Assembly (NCBI GenBank): GCA_036346255.1
Contig: CM070632.1
Coordinates: 30,034,657 to 30,098,656 of the forward strand
Direction of reading: 5' to 3'
Length of the DNA stretch: 64,000 nt
DNA from: Ampelocalamus luodianensis
Lineage: Eukaryota > Streptophyta > Magnoliopsida > Poales > Poaceae
A program made the position numbers and the translations under genes. A model generated the notes under the pieces. It searched no databases. It saw only the letters and a program-made list of their open reading frames with translations, and was not told the DNA's origin. This document shows positions 34,573-44,605 of the stretch, one piece after another. Numbering within the stretch: position 1 is the stretch's first letter; every line of letters begins with the position of its first letter.

Positions 34573-34580
34573 TATATATG
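34573..34580 (+). promoter_or_regulatory. TATA box of GRF gene 2
   Basis: TATATATG. A start site about 30 bp downstream falls near 34605, past the upstream in-frame ATG at 34554, so translation most likely starts at 34647. Confidence 0.65.
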
Positions 34581-34646
34581 GATGCTTTGGCTGCCATTCA
34601 CCTCACTCTTCACTTCCTCTTCTCCTTTCTTCCATTCTATCACAGG

Positions 34647-35159
34647 ATGTCTTCGGCCTCATCTAACTTTCGTGTGAGAAGACAATTAGAATCGCTGCGG
34701 CAGCACCTCGTGTGCCCTCATTGCAGGGATCCGGCAAATGTGTTCACCTCGCATACGCCAACAAATCCATCCCGAGTGTTCATGAAGTGTTCAAATCTTA
34801 CGGTAAGTAGTGCCTAATCATCCCAAATGAATTCCATTCGAAATAGCACGTTCTTTTTCTCACTTGAAGCTGCAATTCTTTTTCAGAACACAACATGCCG
34901 GTTTTGGCAATGGGCTGATGAAGCTGCCCCAGTAGTTCGAGATATTGCAATGCAAATTGCTGCCTTACAAGAAGACACCCGTGGTGTTGCTGCATTTCGT
35001 CCAGTGGCTCGACCCTCCGATCAACCAATGCAAAATGAAGCTAACAGACTTAAAAGACTGGATGAAAGGATGGAAAGGGTTGAGAAAATGCTTCAGAAAT
35101 TACTTCACATAGTTAGTTTTGCGGTATTTCTTCTATTATTTCTTATTCTTGCCAAGTAG
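34647..35159 (+). CDS. GRF zinc-finger membrane protein 2 of MULE-1 (2 exons, 142 aa, intact)
   Basis: Exon 1 is 34647-34802 and exon 2 is 34887-35159; the intron has GTAAGT...TTTTCAG ends and the phase is preserved. Residues 1-20 are basic. The GRF-type finger spans about residues 22-60, with Cys23 and Cys26 (LVCPHCRDP), then NPSRVFMKC (Cys48) and TTCRFWQW (Cys56). An amphipathic, probably coiled-coil region covers 100-125, with RLKRLDERMERVEKMLQK. A hydrophobic segment at about 126-140 (IVSFAVFLLLFLILA) looks like a C-terminal tail anchor. The only fully open cargo gene of MULE-1. Tail-anchored single-GRF proteins occur widely in plant genomes, often near transposons; no function is established here. 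A nucleic-acid-binding finger tethered to a membrane is the structural inference. Confidence 0.82.
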
Positions 35160-35883
35160 AAGTCCAATTGTAATAAGATTGTAATATCCACTTTATCTAT
35201 GTATTGTAGTCCTTCATGAATAGATCAACTGTCGTGTTTGTCTCGCATTACATGACGATGCCTTTGCGACGTTGTTGTTCTCGACGATCACTGTTCACAA
35301 AATGTTATTCGAGTCTAACAGATAGTTTTCCAAAAGTAGGAAAAATATAGCATATTTGGAATATCCTGACCTCCTCTAAACCGCAAATATACCTTGCTAT
35401 CAAGACATAGATATCACCAAAACGTAACTCAGCAAATCTCAAATACATTTCAAGTCACATTGAATCATGAAATCCTAATTTTCTTAACCTAAAATCCGTA
35501 CAAACAGAACACGTTTATGAAATTGGGGGAGAGAGTACGTGGCGGTTCAGGATGAATAAAATTATGGCAAATTTACACAAGCAAGTGCACTATGTCGGGG
35601 GTGCTTCACGTAAAATTTCATAATTTTTTAAAGTCACCTCTTTTTATTTTATGTATGCATACACAAGTACAATTTACATTTTAATGGATTGATTAAAGGC
35701 TTAATTGACAATATCAGCAAAATAAAAAATAGTTTAAATGACCAAAACTAACTTCATTTAAATTCAAAATTATTTTATTAAATCTATTCGTGTTCCAATA
35801 ATTTTATTGAATTTTCTATAAATTTCTTAATTTTTTTCGATTTTTTTCTCTTTTCTTCTTCTTTTCTCCTCTCTCTCTCTCAT
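35160..35883. other. MULE-1 3' noncoding region
   Basis: Includes the 3' untranslated region of GRF gene 2 and AT-rich sequence to 35830, then a CT-rich stretch with CTCTCTCTCT at about 35870-35880. No further gene was seen. Confidence 0.55.
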
Positions 35884-36046
35884 CATTTCTTTCCTGTTTG
35901 AGCTGCTGCGGCTGTGCAGCTCCTCTTGCTGCGTGGGGGAGGCGCAGCACCTCCTCTTGCTGCGTGTGGGAGGCGCATCAGCTCCTTGCTGCGGCTCGGT
36001 GGCGCAGGAACAATCTGCTGCGTTGCCCGGCCGCAGCATGTGGGCT
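35884..36046. repeat. MULE-1 right subterminal GC-rich repeats
   Basis: Two to three degenerate units of about 30 bp built on CTCCTCTTGCTGCGTG and AGGCGCAGCA. The left subterminal region has the same GCTGCG character in inverse orientation. Confidence 0.75.
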
Positions 36047-36161
36047 GCTGTGGTTCCCGGCCGCAGCACGCAGGATCATGGGGCCAAAAACTGAATTTCG
36101 TACCTAGGGAGACCACATTTGGAATTATATTGCACTGGAGGGCTAATAGTGTCCAAACTTC
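36047..36161 (-). repeat. MULE-1 right terminal inverted repeat
   Basis: Ends ...GCTAATAGTGTCCAAACTTC. The reverse complement matches 25508-25622. Confidence 0.93.
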
Positions 36162-36170
36162 TTCAATTCA
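36162..36170. repeat. MULE-1 9-bp target duplication, right
   Basis: TTCAATTCA, identical to 25499-25507. Confidence 0.95.
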
Positions 36171-36746
36171 TACGTACTTAGCTCATATATTTTAATTTAT
36201 AATTTGGTTACGATAAATTCGTTTGTATGAAGCCTGTGTGCAGGTGCACAGGTGGATGACTAGTGTATAAAATGCCCCTTTAAGAAACACAAACCGCTGA
36301 GTAGAACAAAACTGGCGCAAAAACATACAATGCCGAAAGATTATAGAAACATGCCTTTCTGAGATCGTGAACGATGGATGAGCATATCGAAAGAGACTTC
36401 TCAACAATCATGGTGATCTCAAGCCACAATTCAACTTCTCAACAATCATGGTGCGGTAAGAATTAAGAATAATGTGCTAACAATGATAAAGTTTTTAATC
36501 ATACTAACAATGATATATAGTTGTATCAATTAAATTAAATAGAAATCGAAAGCACTGCAGTAGCAATAATTACTTGGTTTTTTGACAAACACAAAGGCGG
36601 ATGAGTTTGCCGTGATACTTACGAGATACAATGTCCAAACTTTGGGTTCCCATACGTACACGGGTTGCTGCATGCAGAACCCAAACTTAATTCAGATAAG
36701 GTGCAAGCATACTGCAGATGAATAATATGCTTCGCATGTTTCCCAG
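36171..36746. other. Intergenic, downstream of the ARM-like gene
   Basis: AT-rich sequence containing a 20-bp direct duplication (ACTTCTCAACAATCATGGTG) at about 36393 and 36433. It probably contains the 3' untranslated region of the minus-strand ARM-like gene. No other gene. Confidence 0.55.
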
Positions 36747-39522
36747 CTAAACAGAACTATTGCTTACTGATTCTGATGATTCCTTTCTTTCCAAAAGTTT
36801 CTGTGCTTCTTTCACTAGAGAAGAAACAGACCTGAAACGTCTCGCCACTATACGATTGTTGCGAGAAAAGAGCATGCAGTTGTCGAGATCTGACACTCTC
36901 TTCAGAGCCTTGGACAGCGATTCCCTGAAATTATGTTCCTCGAAGTCTTTGATGCAGCTCGGTTTATGCCGAATCATTGTTATAACCACCTGAGTGGTAA
37001 GCTTCAAAAATCTCAGACAGTCGGCCGTTGTGTCATTGTTGTTGTCTATCATCTCCTTGAGAGTCTTCACAAATGCTTCATTTACAGAGGCAACACGAGA
37101 AAAGTCATCTGCATCGATCAATTTGTCGCATATCACCGTTGAAAGGGATAGCAGGGCTGCTAGCAATTTCCTTTCCTCGGACTGCTTATCATTTTGCTTA
37201 CTGGAAGAGTTGCTTCTGTCAGCATCTCTCGGAGGTTGGCTTTCTACGTCGTTTTGTACCGCTGAATTATTGCTCGCCCCTCTGCCTGCGTCTGCATCTG
37301 TATTTGCTTTTGTTCTAATAGATAGTACTTGACCGAGAACCTGCAACAGTAAGAACATGTCAAAGGAACAATAATATCTACAATTTTCTAATAATCTCGT
37401 GACTCAAATAATGATGCGACCAAAACAATGTATCAATAGTGTTATCCCCACGATCTTAATCTCTAAGGGTGAAATATCTGGTGCAAACAACTAATTTCAT
37501 GTAAAGTTGTTAAATTGCTAGCCACGCTTATTTGGGCATGGAAACAATATATATGCTTGAATAGTGAGGGGAAATATTTCTATGTTCGTGAAATAAGATA
37601 AAATGGTGTTGCTAATAAAAGTATAAAGAAGGCTAGAGGCAGAGGGTTACCTTAGTCAACAAATTGATCACATCTTGCTTGGGAAGCTCGCGGTACTTTG
37701 TAAAATGAGAACATAAGTGCTCCAAGATTTCTGCCGCGCTTATTTGACATAACTTGTTTTTAGCAAGTATATCAGTGAGTTGATCAACAACATTACCATG
37801 TCTAGTCGCTTCCAAACTGTCCGCGGGATCTTGTTCAACGGCGACGTTACCATTTTCCCAGAACATCTCCATTATAGCCTTGGAATTGCTTGCACCCTGA
37901 ACACAGAGCAATTTTGCCAGTGCTTCCCCTGCTTTTTTTCTCATTCTTCTGGTTCTCTGTTTATTCTCTTCCACCACGTTACTGCTGTTGTTCGCATCGT
38001 CAAGAAAGATGCATCTTAGCATCCTAATAAAACTATTGGTTGTGGTTGTAGGCATATCCAAAGCTACTTCTGCAAGAATCTCTATGGCCTGTTCCTGTAG
38101 TCGTAGGTAACCATTATTTCCACTTTCCAAAATTCCCAGCATGTTGCGGGCTGCTTCCTTACTGCGTCCGATTTCATGGCGCAGGCTTTGGCTGGCCTCT
38201 CCGGGAGTGCTGACAAGCCGGCTCACCATGCCCAGTGATGTGCTTAGTATGTAAACCCAGGTATCGTCATAATCGGTGTCCAGGAAAGTGTTGGAAGTAA
38301 TTGGACCTGTGATCTGTGAGACCAGCCCTTGGTTTCTGCATATCTCGCTGCAGTTGTCTTGGTCTTGGGTGAGCCTCTCGAGAATGAGCACGCCTTGAAA
38401 AATCAGCTCTTTAGGCCCATTTGGCACAAAACTGTCTTCCACTCCTAGCAGTCGCTTCATTTGAAATTCCCTGCTCATCAAATACCTGAGATGAAATTTC
38501 TGGGTTTTGTTCATCTTGTCCCCCGTCGTTCTTCTATGTGAGCTACCCGATGACAAAATAAGAACTTGTTGATCGCCATTTTGACGAGCAGTTTCCCCTT
38601 GATTGTGGCTATTTTGATGAGCAGTTTCCCCTTGATCGTGGTCATTTTGAACAGAAGTTTCCGATGATTCAGAAGAACCTTCCAACGACAAAGCAAGTGT
38701 TTCTTGATCGTGGTCTTGCTGAGATGCGTCGAGCAGAGAGGATATGCATTGCAATGCTTCTGGGAACTGAGTTATATGGAGCTCGCCGGAGACATCGGCT
38801 ATGATCCTCGCGGCGCGCTCTCTGATCTCCCTATCATCTGGGCTTCTCCACCCCAGCATCCCGATCAGGTTCTTAATGGAGCGCCTGGATGACTGTAGCT
38901 CAAGTCTTACTGATACCTCCTCCCCGCCGAGCGTGTCTAGCACCCTTGCTGCTGCGAGCTGGTCGTCCGGCGACGCAGACTCCAGCAATCCCACAGCATA
39001 TGTGATCAAGTTCCAGTCACCGGGCAACCTTAGATTAGTCGCGCATTTCACTTTGGTTTCTCGAAGGTAGCCAGAAACTACTTCACCCCACTTCCCAAAC
39101 CCGCATTGAGTTATAATTTTGTCCACCTGGGTTATCAGGATGGCCTGAAGTATCACCCAGGTGGAAAAGCATATGGTTTGGAGCAGAACCAGCGAGTAGA
39201 AGATGAGCAGCGCGGACCTGAGTTTTGCTTTGTTTGCGGCGACTCCATCTGCATCGCCATAATCATGCTCACTTAGACGCAGTGCTGAAAACCCAATGCA
39301 GAATATTGGTCCAAGCCCATAGAGGATAAAAGCACCGTATAGTAGAAGCTGAAAGAAAACTGCTACTATTAGTCCGGCAACAGAAAACCACAGGCTGGAC
39401 CGACCAAGTGCCTTATCAAATCCAATTCCAATTTTGATTCCAGCCATTGGAAACTCAGCCTCCAAATCGTAGACGGTCAAGACCCTGTTGTAATCCTTGC
39501 GGGTTAGTGAGGAACAGGACAT
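36747..39522 (-). CDS. Membrane-anchored ARM-repeat-like protein (2 exons, 821 aa)
   Basis: Exon 1 is 39522-37651 (624 codons) and exon 2 is 37340-36747 (197 codons plus stop). The intron starts GTAACC and ends CTGTTGCAG, in phase 0. Two hydrophobic blocks (about residues 44-82 and 103-131) predict two or three transmembrane segments near the N-terminus. Residues 170-270 and 390-820 contain amphipathic helix pairs of ARM/HEAT type (LIGMLGWRSPDDREIRERAA; NLLTK; KEAAR NMLGILESG). An acidic, Gln/Asn-rich linker at 290-320 includes a 10-11-residue repeat (QNDHDQGETA, QNSHNQGETA). The protein resembles large plant-specific uncharacterised ARM-superfamily proteins, including those annotated BLE2-like in grasses (recalled, not searched). 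Full-length, splice-competent and free of stops, it is an apparently functional host gene wedged between two MULEs. Confidence 0.9.
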
Positions 39523-39697
39523 CTAGTGTAGTAGTATGGATCGCAAGAAGAAAAATAATGTGAAATGAAATGTTTCGACTGCTCCAGCATACAAGTATAG
39601 TCCGTTTGGAACGCAGTAATACAAAAACACAGGTATAGGAAAACTATAGGATTGGAATGCCTATGGGAAACAAAACTATAGGAATATGTAGGAGGTG
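39523..39697 (-). promoter_or_regulatory. Remaining upstream region of the ARM-like gene
   Basis: Only 184 bp separate the start codon from the MULE-2 insertion at 39707, so the 5' untranslated region and any core promoter must lie here or inside MULE-2. No obvious TATA box was noted. Confidence 0.5.
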
Positions 39698-39706
39698 TTC
39701 TTTGGT
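39698..39706. repeat. MULE-2 9-bp target duplication, left
   Basis: TTCTTTGGT, repeated perfectly at 43877-43885. Confidence 0.9.
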
Positions 39707-39960
39707 GATTTTTTTCAAAAAATAATATTATTTAAAAAAAAATACAAAAAAAAATAGTTAATTTTTTTTATATATAAAACTAGGTTACTATCGTCATTTG
39801 AAATGGCAAAATTGTGCTGTCGAATGGCGACAGTAGTCTAGGGAATGATGATAGTAGCCTAGAGCAGTGTAGAGAGGTCTCTATCGCCAGTTGAAATGGC
39901 GATATGACCCTATCGTCACTCTAACTGGCAACAGGACCATGTCACCAATTCTCTACCTGT
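39707..39960 (+). repeat. MULE-2 left terminal inverted repeat
   Basis: Conserved from AAACTAGG at about 39778, with repeated CATTTGAAATGGC and AGTTGAAATGGCGATA motifs; inverse of 43600-43876. Confidence 0.85.
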
Positions 39961-39994
39961 TTTTTTACTGTCTATTTCCGATCAAATATTTTCT

Positions 39995-40310
39995 AGATAA
40001 ATCACAATGATATTACAAAACATTCAGCACAACGTCATCATATTTTTTGTCGACAAATCACAATGATATTATAAAACATTCAGCGTAGCGTCCTCACATA
40101 TTTTGTCGACAAATCACACAGATATTACAAAATATTCAGCACAACGTTATCATATTTTTTTTTGACAAATCATAATGATATTACAGAACATTCAGTGCAA
40201 TGTCCTCACATATTTTGTCGACAAATCACACTGATATTACAAAATATTCAGCACAATGTCATCACCTAGTTTTTCGAGAAATCAAAATGATAGTACAAAG
40301 TATTAAGCAC
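39995..40310. repeat. About 62-bp tandem repeat in MULE-2, about five copies
   Basis: Units read GACAAATCACAATGATATTA, then CAAAACATTCAGCACAACGT and CATCATATTTTTTGTC, with substitutions. The repeat lies between the transposase 3' end and the left TIR. Confidence 0.85.
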
Positions 40311-40339
40311 TACATATTTCAACAAGACAAACATTTCGT

Positions 40340-43066
40340 GTGGCTATGACCTCAACGGCCGCCATGTCGACCACCTCGAGTGGGTCGGTCGGATGAGGTC
40401 CTTGTGGCACCGTCCGAACTGCTGATGTCTCCTTCATCTTGTGGATTTCTTGTAGGGCATTTCCTAAAGGTGTGCTCAGACTCCCTGCAAATGGAGCATT
40501 TATTCGTACGACGCCTGGCTTCTGATTCATCCATATCATTCCTGATACGTCGTACCTATCGTCGACCAACCTTTTCCTTCAGTCTACCAATGTTCGTGAC
40601 CTAGATAAGTTGCTCCCAGGTGGGATGGCAAGTGAAATAGATAACCACACTATAACCATACAGCTCTGCACTCCAGGTTTGCATCACCTCTTCCTTGTTT
40701 AAATAATCATAGAGGTACTGGCCAGGATGCTGCGTCATCGTCGAACATGCGACCATGACATATGAGCAGGGCCTATGTAGAAGAAGAGACTATTTCAAGT
40801 GCATACACAACTAGCGTAGTGTAGTGTGCACTCGTGGGTGATCCTCTCGTGGTTCGTCTCGCATCATTCGTTATCTCTGTACAGTATCTCAAAGCGAAGC
40901 TCCCTTGTGCCCATCTTGAATGCCGGTGCATCTTACCCTTCTTACTCTTCTCCTCCATGTACTTGATGATCATAGCGGAGTACAGTACTCTGTCATTTGC
41001 CATGGCGAGCAATACGTTGCTACTTCTGTCAATAAAGTAATTTGTGGTACCGCGGAGAACTGCATCCATAATACCAACCAAAGGGAGGTACCTAGCGTTG
41101 CGTATGACCTAATTGTACACCTCAGCTAGATTGGTTGTCATGACACCATATTGAGCACCACCCCTGTCATGTAGTAGCAACCATTTCTCCTTAGGCTCGT
41201 GCTCAATCCAGTCTGAGAAGCATTTCTCCTGCACCCCCGTCTTCCTCGCCACACTATGACCATCTGTGGGTAGCTGTGGCAATGCTTCGGGGGCCTAGTC
41301 AGTGCTTGTAGCGGCCTTTTTCGCTTCCTCCCTTCTCTCCGTTTGGGTCTGCTCATCCAGAATCTTCAAGAATGCATCAAACTTTCGCTGCTGATTCCGG
41401 TTGCATAGTCGCTTGAACACGTTCATCAAGTCCTTGTTGTGGAACTACTTGTAGAAGTTTGCACCCAAGTACCTCATGCACCACCTGCTCTGCAGATCCA
41501 CCCATGGAAGTGGTACATTCTCTCCTTGTTGTAGCTAAGTTATTGCACTCAGGAGGCCCGAATGCCGATAATGTATGATACATACGTTAGGACGACCTTG
41601 TATAATAGAAATCCTCAAATTCCTTAGGGAATTTAGGAACCACAACCAGCCATCTGTGTTCTCGCTTTCAATGAATGCGAATGCCATAGGAAGAACTTGA
41701 TTGTTCCTGTCCATCGCTATTACAGTCAGTATCTAGCCCTTATACTTTTCAATCAGGAATGTGCCATCTACGCACAAGATTAGACAGCAGTGCCAAAATG
41801 CATTGATGTATGGACCAAAGGTGAAGAATGCTCACTTCAGTACTCTCTTATTGCCCCCACTTCGGATGTGTGGAATCTTCAATGGCGACATGAATACCGG
41901 GATTCCTGTCTTGTATGACTCGGAGTTGGCTGGGTAGGTTACGGTAGGAGTCCTCGAACGTACCGAACCTTAATTCCAATGCCTTGTGTTTTGCCCTCTA
42001 CGCCTTAGTATAGCTGATTGTGTATTGAAATATTGCCTCAATCACCTGAATAATGGATTATGGCTAAAAATCTATATTATCCACGATCTCACCATACATG
42101 ATGTTCACGATGAAGCCTAATGACAGGTACTTGTGGGATTGCACTGACTCAGCAACGACACATATGTGAGGGACCACTATAGAGCATTTTCAGTAGATGT
42201 CCCACTTAGGCTAAAATGCATGCACTTGCCAAGGGCATTTCTCTATGTCGTACTTCACGTCATAGCATCTTGGGTTAGATTTGACGACTGTGAATGTACG
42301 CCGCACCGATAAGACCTAGAATTTGACTACCTCCTACACGGCCTCCTTGCATTTGTATATAGCTCCTTGCCTGGCTTCGTTCCGGTCATACTCCCACAGC
42401 ACACAGGAGCCTTCATTAACGACGAGGTTATCAAACTGGTATATGTTTCACTCAGATGGAACCGCCTGCTATTCCACATCATTCTCATCGTTAGATTCTT
42501 CATCTTCTGATAATTCCTGGTTGTCCTGGTCTTTGAGATCTATCCTTTGGACTAGGGCTAAGCCCACTAGCTTGCCTGACTGAAGGAGCTTCTTCCACAT
42601 GGTCATCATCGACAGCATCAGCAACTCCCAGACCTTCAGCCATTGTGTGCGTCGCGCTGTGGCTAGAGTCCCTAACTTCTTCTTCGGTATAATCACCCTC
42701 TTCTTGTTCAGTCGCCGATGTAGGAGTGGGCTTGGCATATGCTTGGGCCAGAAGGAGTAAATCCCACCATTCCTCCCTCGCTCTGCGTATATATGACTAT
42801 CATGACCTTGTTCCCTTAAGCTACACTTACTCCTAATATATGCCCTGTGGTGCTCGATTGGTAAGACAACTTAATCTCATATCATACACAACATGGTCCA
42901 AATCGAATATATGGAACAACCACCGCTTCATCAAACCCCATGTATGATACTCTGGTCTTGTTAGGGTCACGGTAGTTGATTGGAAATAACACAAATCAAT
43001 CCTCTCGGGACCCTCAAGAATAGTCCCCTGACCGTAGTAAATTTTGAAATTGGTGGTGTTTGACAT
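40340..43066 (-). pseudogene. MULE-2 MURA-type transposase, degraded
   Basis: Starts at 43066 with MSNTTNFKIYYGQGTILEGP, a typical MULE N-terminus. An acidic region is at 42740-42470. The DDE core is read with shifts: CVDGTFLIEKYK (about 41740-41778) has the first Asp; the second site reads IIHYRHSG (about 41560), where the expected Asp is Tyr; RWCMRYLGANFYK follows at about 41440-41490. The tail has a CCHC-type knuckle NKCSICRESEHTFRKCP (40533-40480 region). Multiple stops and frame changes make it nonfunctional. Confidence 0.85.
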
Positions 43067-43599
43067 ATTTGGCGTATTGCACTAAACAAGATTTCCACGA
43101 TTAACCGCATATCTAAAACTAAACTACCCACTGAAAAGGATTATGTACAACATACTACACTACGTAATTGTACATCTAAAACTATGTAATCCATTCGGTT
43201 AAAAAAATTACCTGAAAGGTGGACGACCGGACGGACAGTGCTTCGCTAACTTCTCTCCTCCCCTCTACTCCTATCTGCTCCTCTCCCTTCCTTCCCCTCT
43301 TTCTCTTTTTTTTTTATGAATAAAAGTGAGTTATGCCAGAATTTGAGGGTCTTTTATAGGGTAGATTGTGCCGCCATTTGGAATGGCGATCAGGTTGCGG
43401 GATCCCTGTCGCCATTTGAAATGGCCATTTTTCTAAATTTTATTATTAAAAATTTAGGGACTTGCGGGATCCCTGTTGCCATTTGACTTGGTGAATTTTC
43501 TATATTTTAATACTAACAAATTTAGGAACTTGCTGGATCCCTCTCGCCATTTGAAATTACGATTGTCCTAAATTTTAATAATATTAAAAAATTTAACCA

Positions 43600-43876
43600 G
43601 GGAATCTCTGTCACTAGTTGAAATAGCGATATGGTCCTTTCGCCAGTTGGAGTGGCGATAGGGCCATGACACCATTTCAACTGGCAACAAGGACCTCTTT
43701 GCACAGTTCTAGGCTACTATCGCCATTCTCTAAGCTACTGTCATCACTTGGAATGGCAACATGACAATTTTACCATTTCAAATGGCGACAGTAGCCTAGT
43801 TTTGTAAAAAAAAAAATCGATAATTTATTTTTGTAAATTTCTTTTAAAATATTATTATTTTTTTTTAAAAAAATCA
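43600..43876 (-). repeat. MULE-2 right terminal inverted repeat
   Basis: The reverse complement of this stretch matches 39707-39960, including AAACTAGG(C/T)TACT and the CCAGTTGAAATGG motifs. Confidence 0.85.
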
Positions 43877-43885
43877 TTCTTTGGT
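43877..43885. repeat. MULE-2 9-bp target duplication, right
   Basis: TTCTTTGGT, as at 39698-39706. Confidence 0.9.
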
Positions 43886-44197
43886 TACATCACAGGATAT
43901 GGGGAATAATGCACCCGAGCACATGACAAGTGACCGATTTCCTGCTAGGACGGTTTCAATTATCAAATTTAAACTCAAAATATGAATTTGACTGGTTTTT
44001 TGTCGGCTACACACGGTTTGACTTGTTCCTGGCTAGCTATTGCTCGGAATTATTATTCATCAATTCACATTGAATGTTTTTCTTTCAGTTTTCTCTCAAT
44101 GGTCGTAGTTTTCTTAAAATTTCTAACACCAAATGACATATATGAGTGGATACTAGCTAAATCAATCAAAAATAGGTACAAATAACACATCAATACT
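43886..44197. other. No recognisable gene
   Basis: AT-rich flank between MULE-2 and the gypsy element. A 67-residue frame has no domain. Confidence 0.55.
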
Positions 44198-44202
44198 AAT
44201 AG

Positions 44203-44605
44203 TGTCATGAGCACGGATCAACGAACGTAATCGGTAATCGTGGAAGACAGGCGGTCGAGGTCCTGGCCTTTTGCAGCGGCCGGGAGGTCCCGTGGTGACA
44301 AAATGAACTAGAGTTTAGCGCAAGAGAAGGATGCCAAAAATAGATGGGGAGTAGAGAAACGAGGTAAGGTAAATGATCTATTATTACTCCAAACTCAGAT
44401 GTCCTCCTCTTTAAATAGAGGATGGATTTACATCTCAAAACTGAACTAATCTATTACATAATTTGTATTCTATTTGTACTCTCTGAAGAGACTTTCTAAC
44501 TTGAGAAATCAACATGTTCAGGATACTGCTTCCGTATCGGTTACGTTGTTGTCGGCCGGAAGTTTCCGTAACCTGCGCCTGGAGTAAGTCTTGCCCCACA
44601 TAACA
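44203..44605 (-). repeat. 3' LTR of minus-strand gypsy element
   Basis: Starts TGTCATGAGC and ends CCACATAACA on the plus strand; matches 48931-49331 closely. The pol reading frame runs about 88 bp into it. Confidence 0.95.

Larger units (their letters stand above)
25508..36161 (+). mobile_element. MULE-1: 10.65-kb Mutator-like element carrying PMD and GRF zinc-finger genes
   Basis: Bounded by inverted repeats starting GAAGTTTGGAC on both ends and flanked by a perfect 9-bp duplication (TTCAATTCA). It holds four plus-strand coding regions in order: a degraded MURA-type transposase (26980-29522), a plant mobile domain gene (about 30042-32476), a GRF zinc-finger gene with one intron (33187-33948) and an intact GRF zinc-finger/membrane gene (34647-35159). 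GC-rich subterminal blocks with GCTGCG-type repeats flank the coding part. The last two genes lack retroelement motifs and are better preserved than the transposase. Boundaries are well supported; cargo function is unknown. Confidence 0.93.
39707..43876 (-). mobile_element. MULE-2: Mutator-like element, inactivated
   Basis: A 4.17-kb element with long inverted repeats and a perfect 9-bp target duplication. It encodes one MURA-type transposase on the minus strand. The outermost 70 bp of each end are A/T homopolymer-rich, and the conserved part of the TIR begins at AAACTAGG about 70 bp inside. The inverted repeats are studded with a palindromic ATGGCGA/TCGCCAT motif. Right and left ends differ by one base at the extreme terminus, so the exact edge is uncertain by about one base. 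Confidence 0.9.

Noticed and set aside
34554..34646. Upstream in-frame ATG of GRF gene 2, giving a hydrophobic N-terminus
   Set aside because: It lies upstream of the TATA box at 34573-34580, so it is unlikely to be transcribed from that promoter. The apparent signal-like segment is therefore not annotated.
39995..40310. Possible CRISPR array or replication origin iterons
   Set aside because: Plain tandem repeat of about 62 bp inside a MULE; no spacers and no replication genes.
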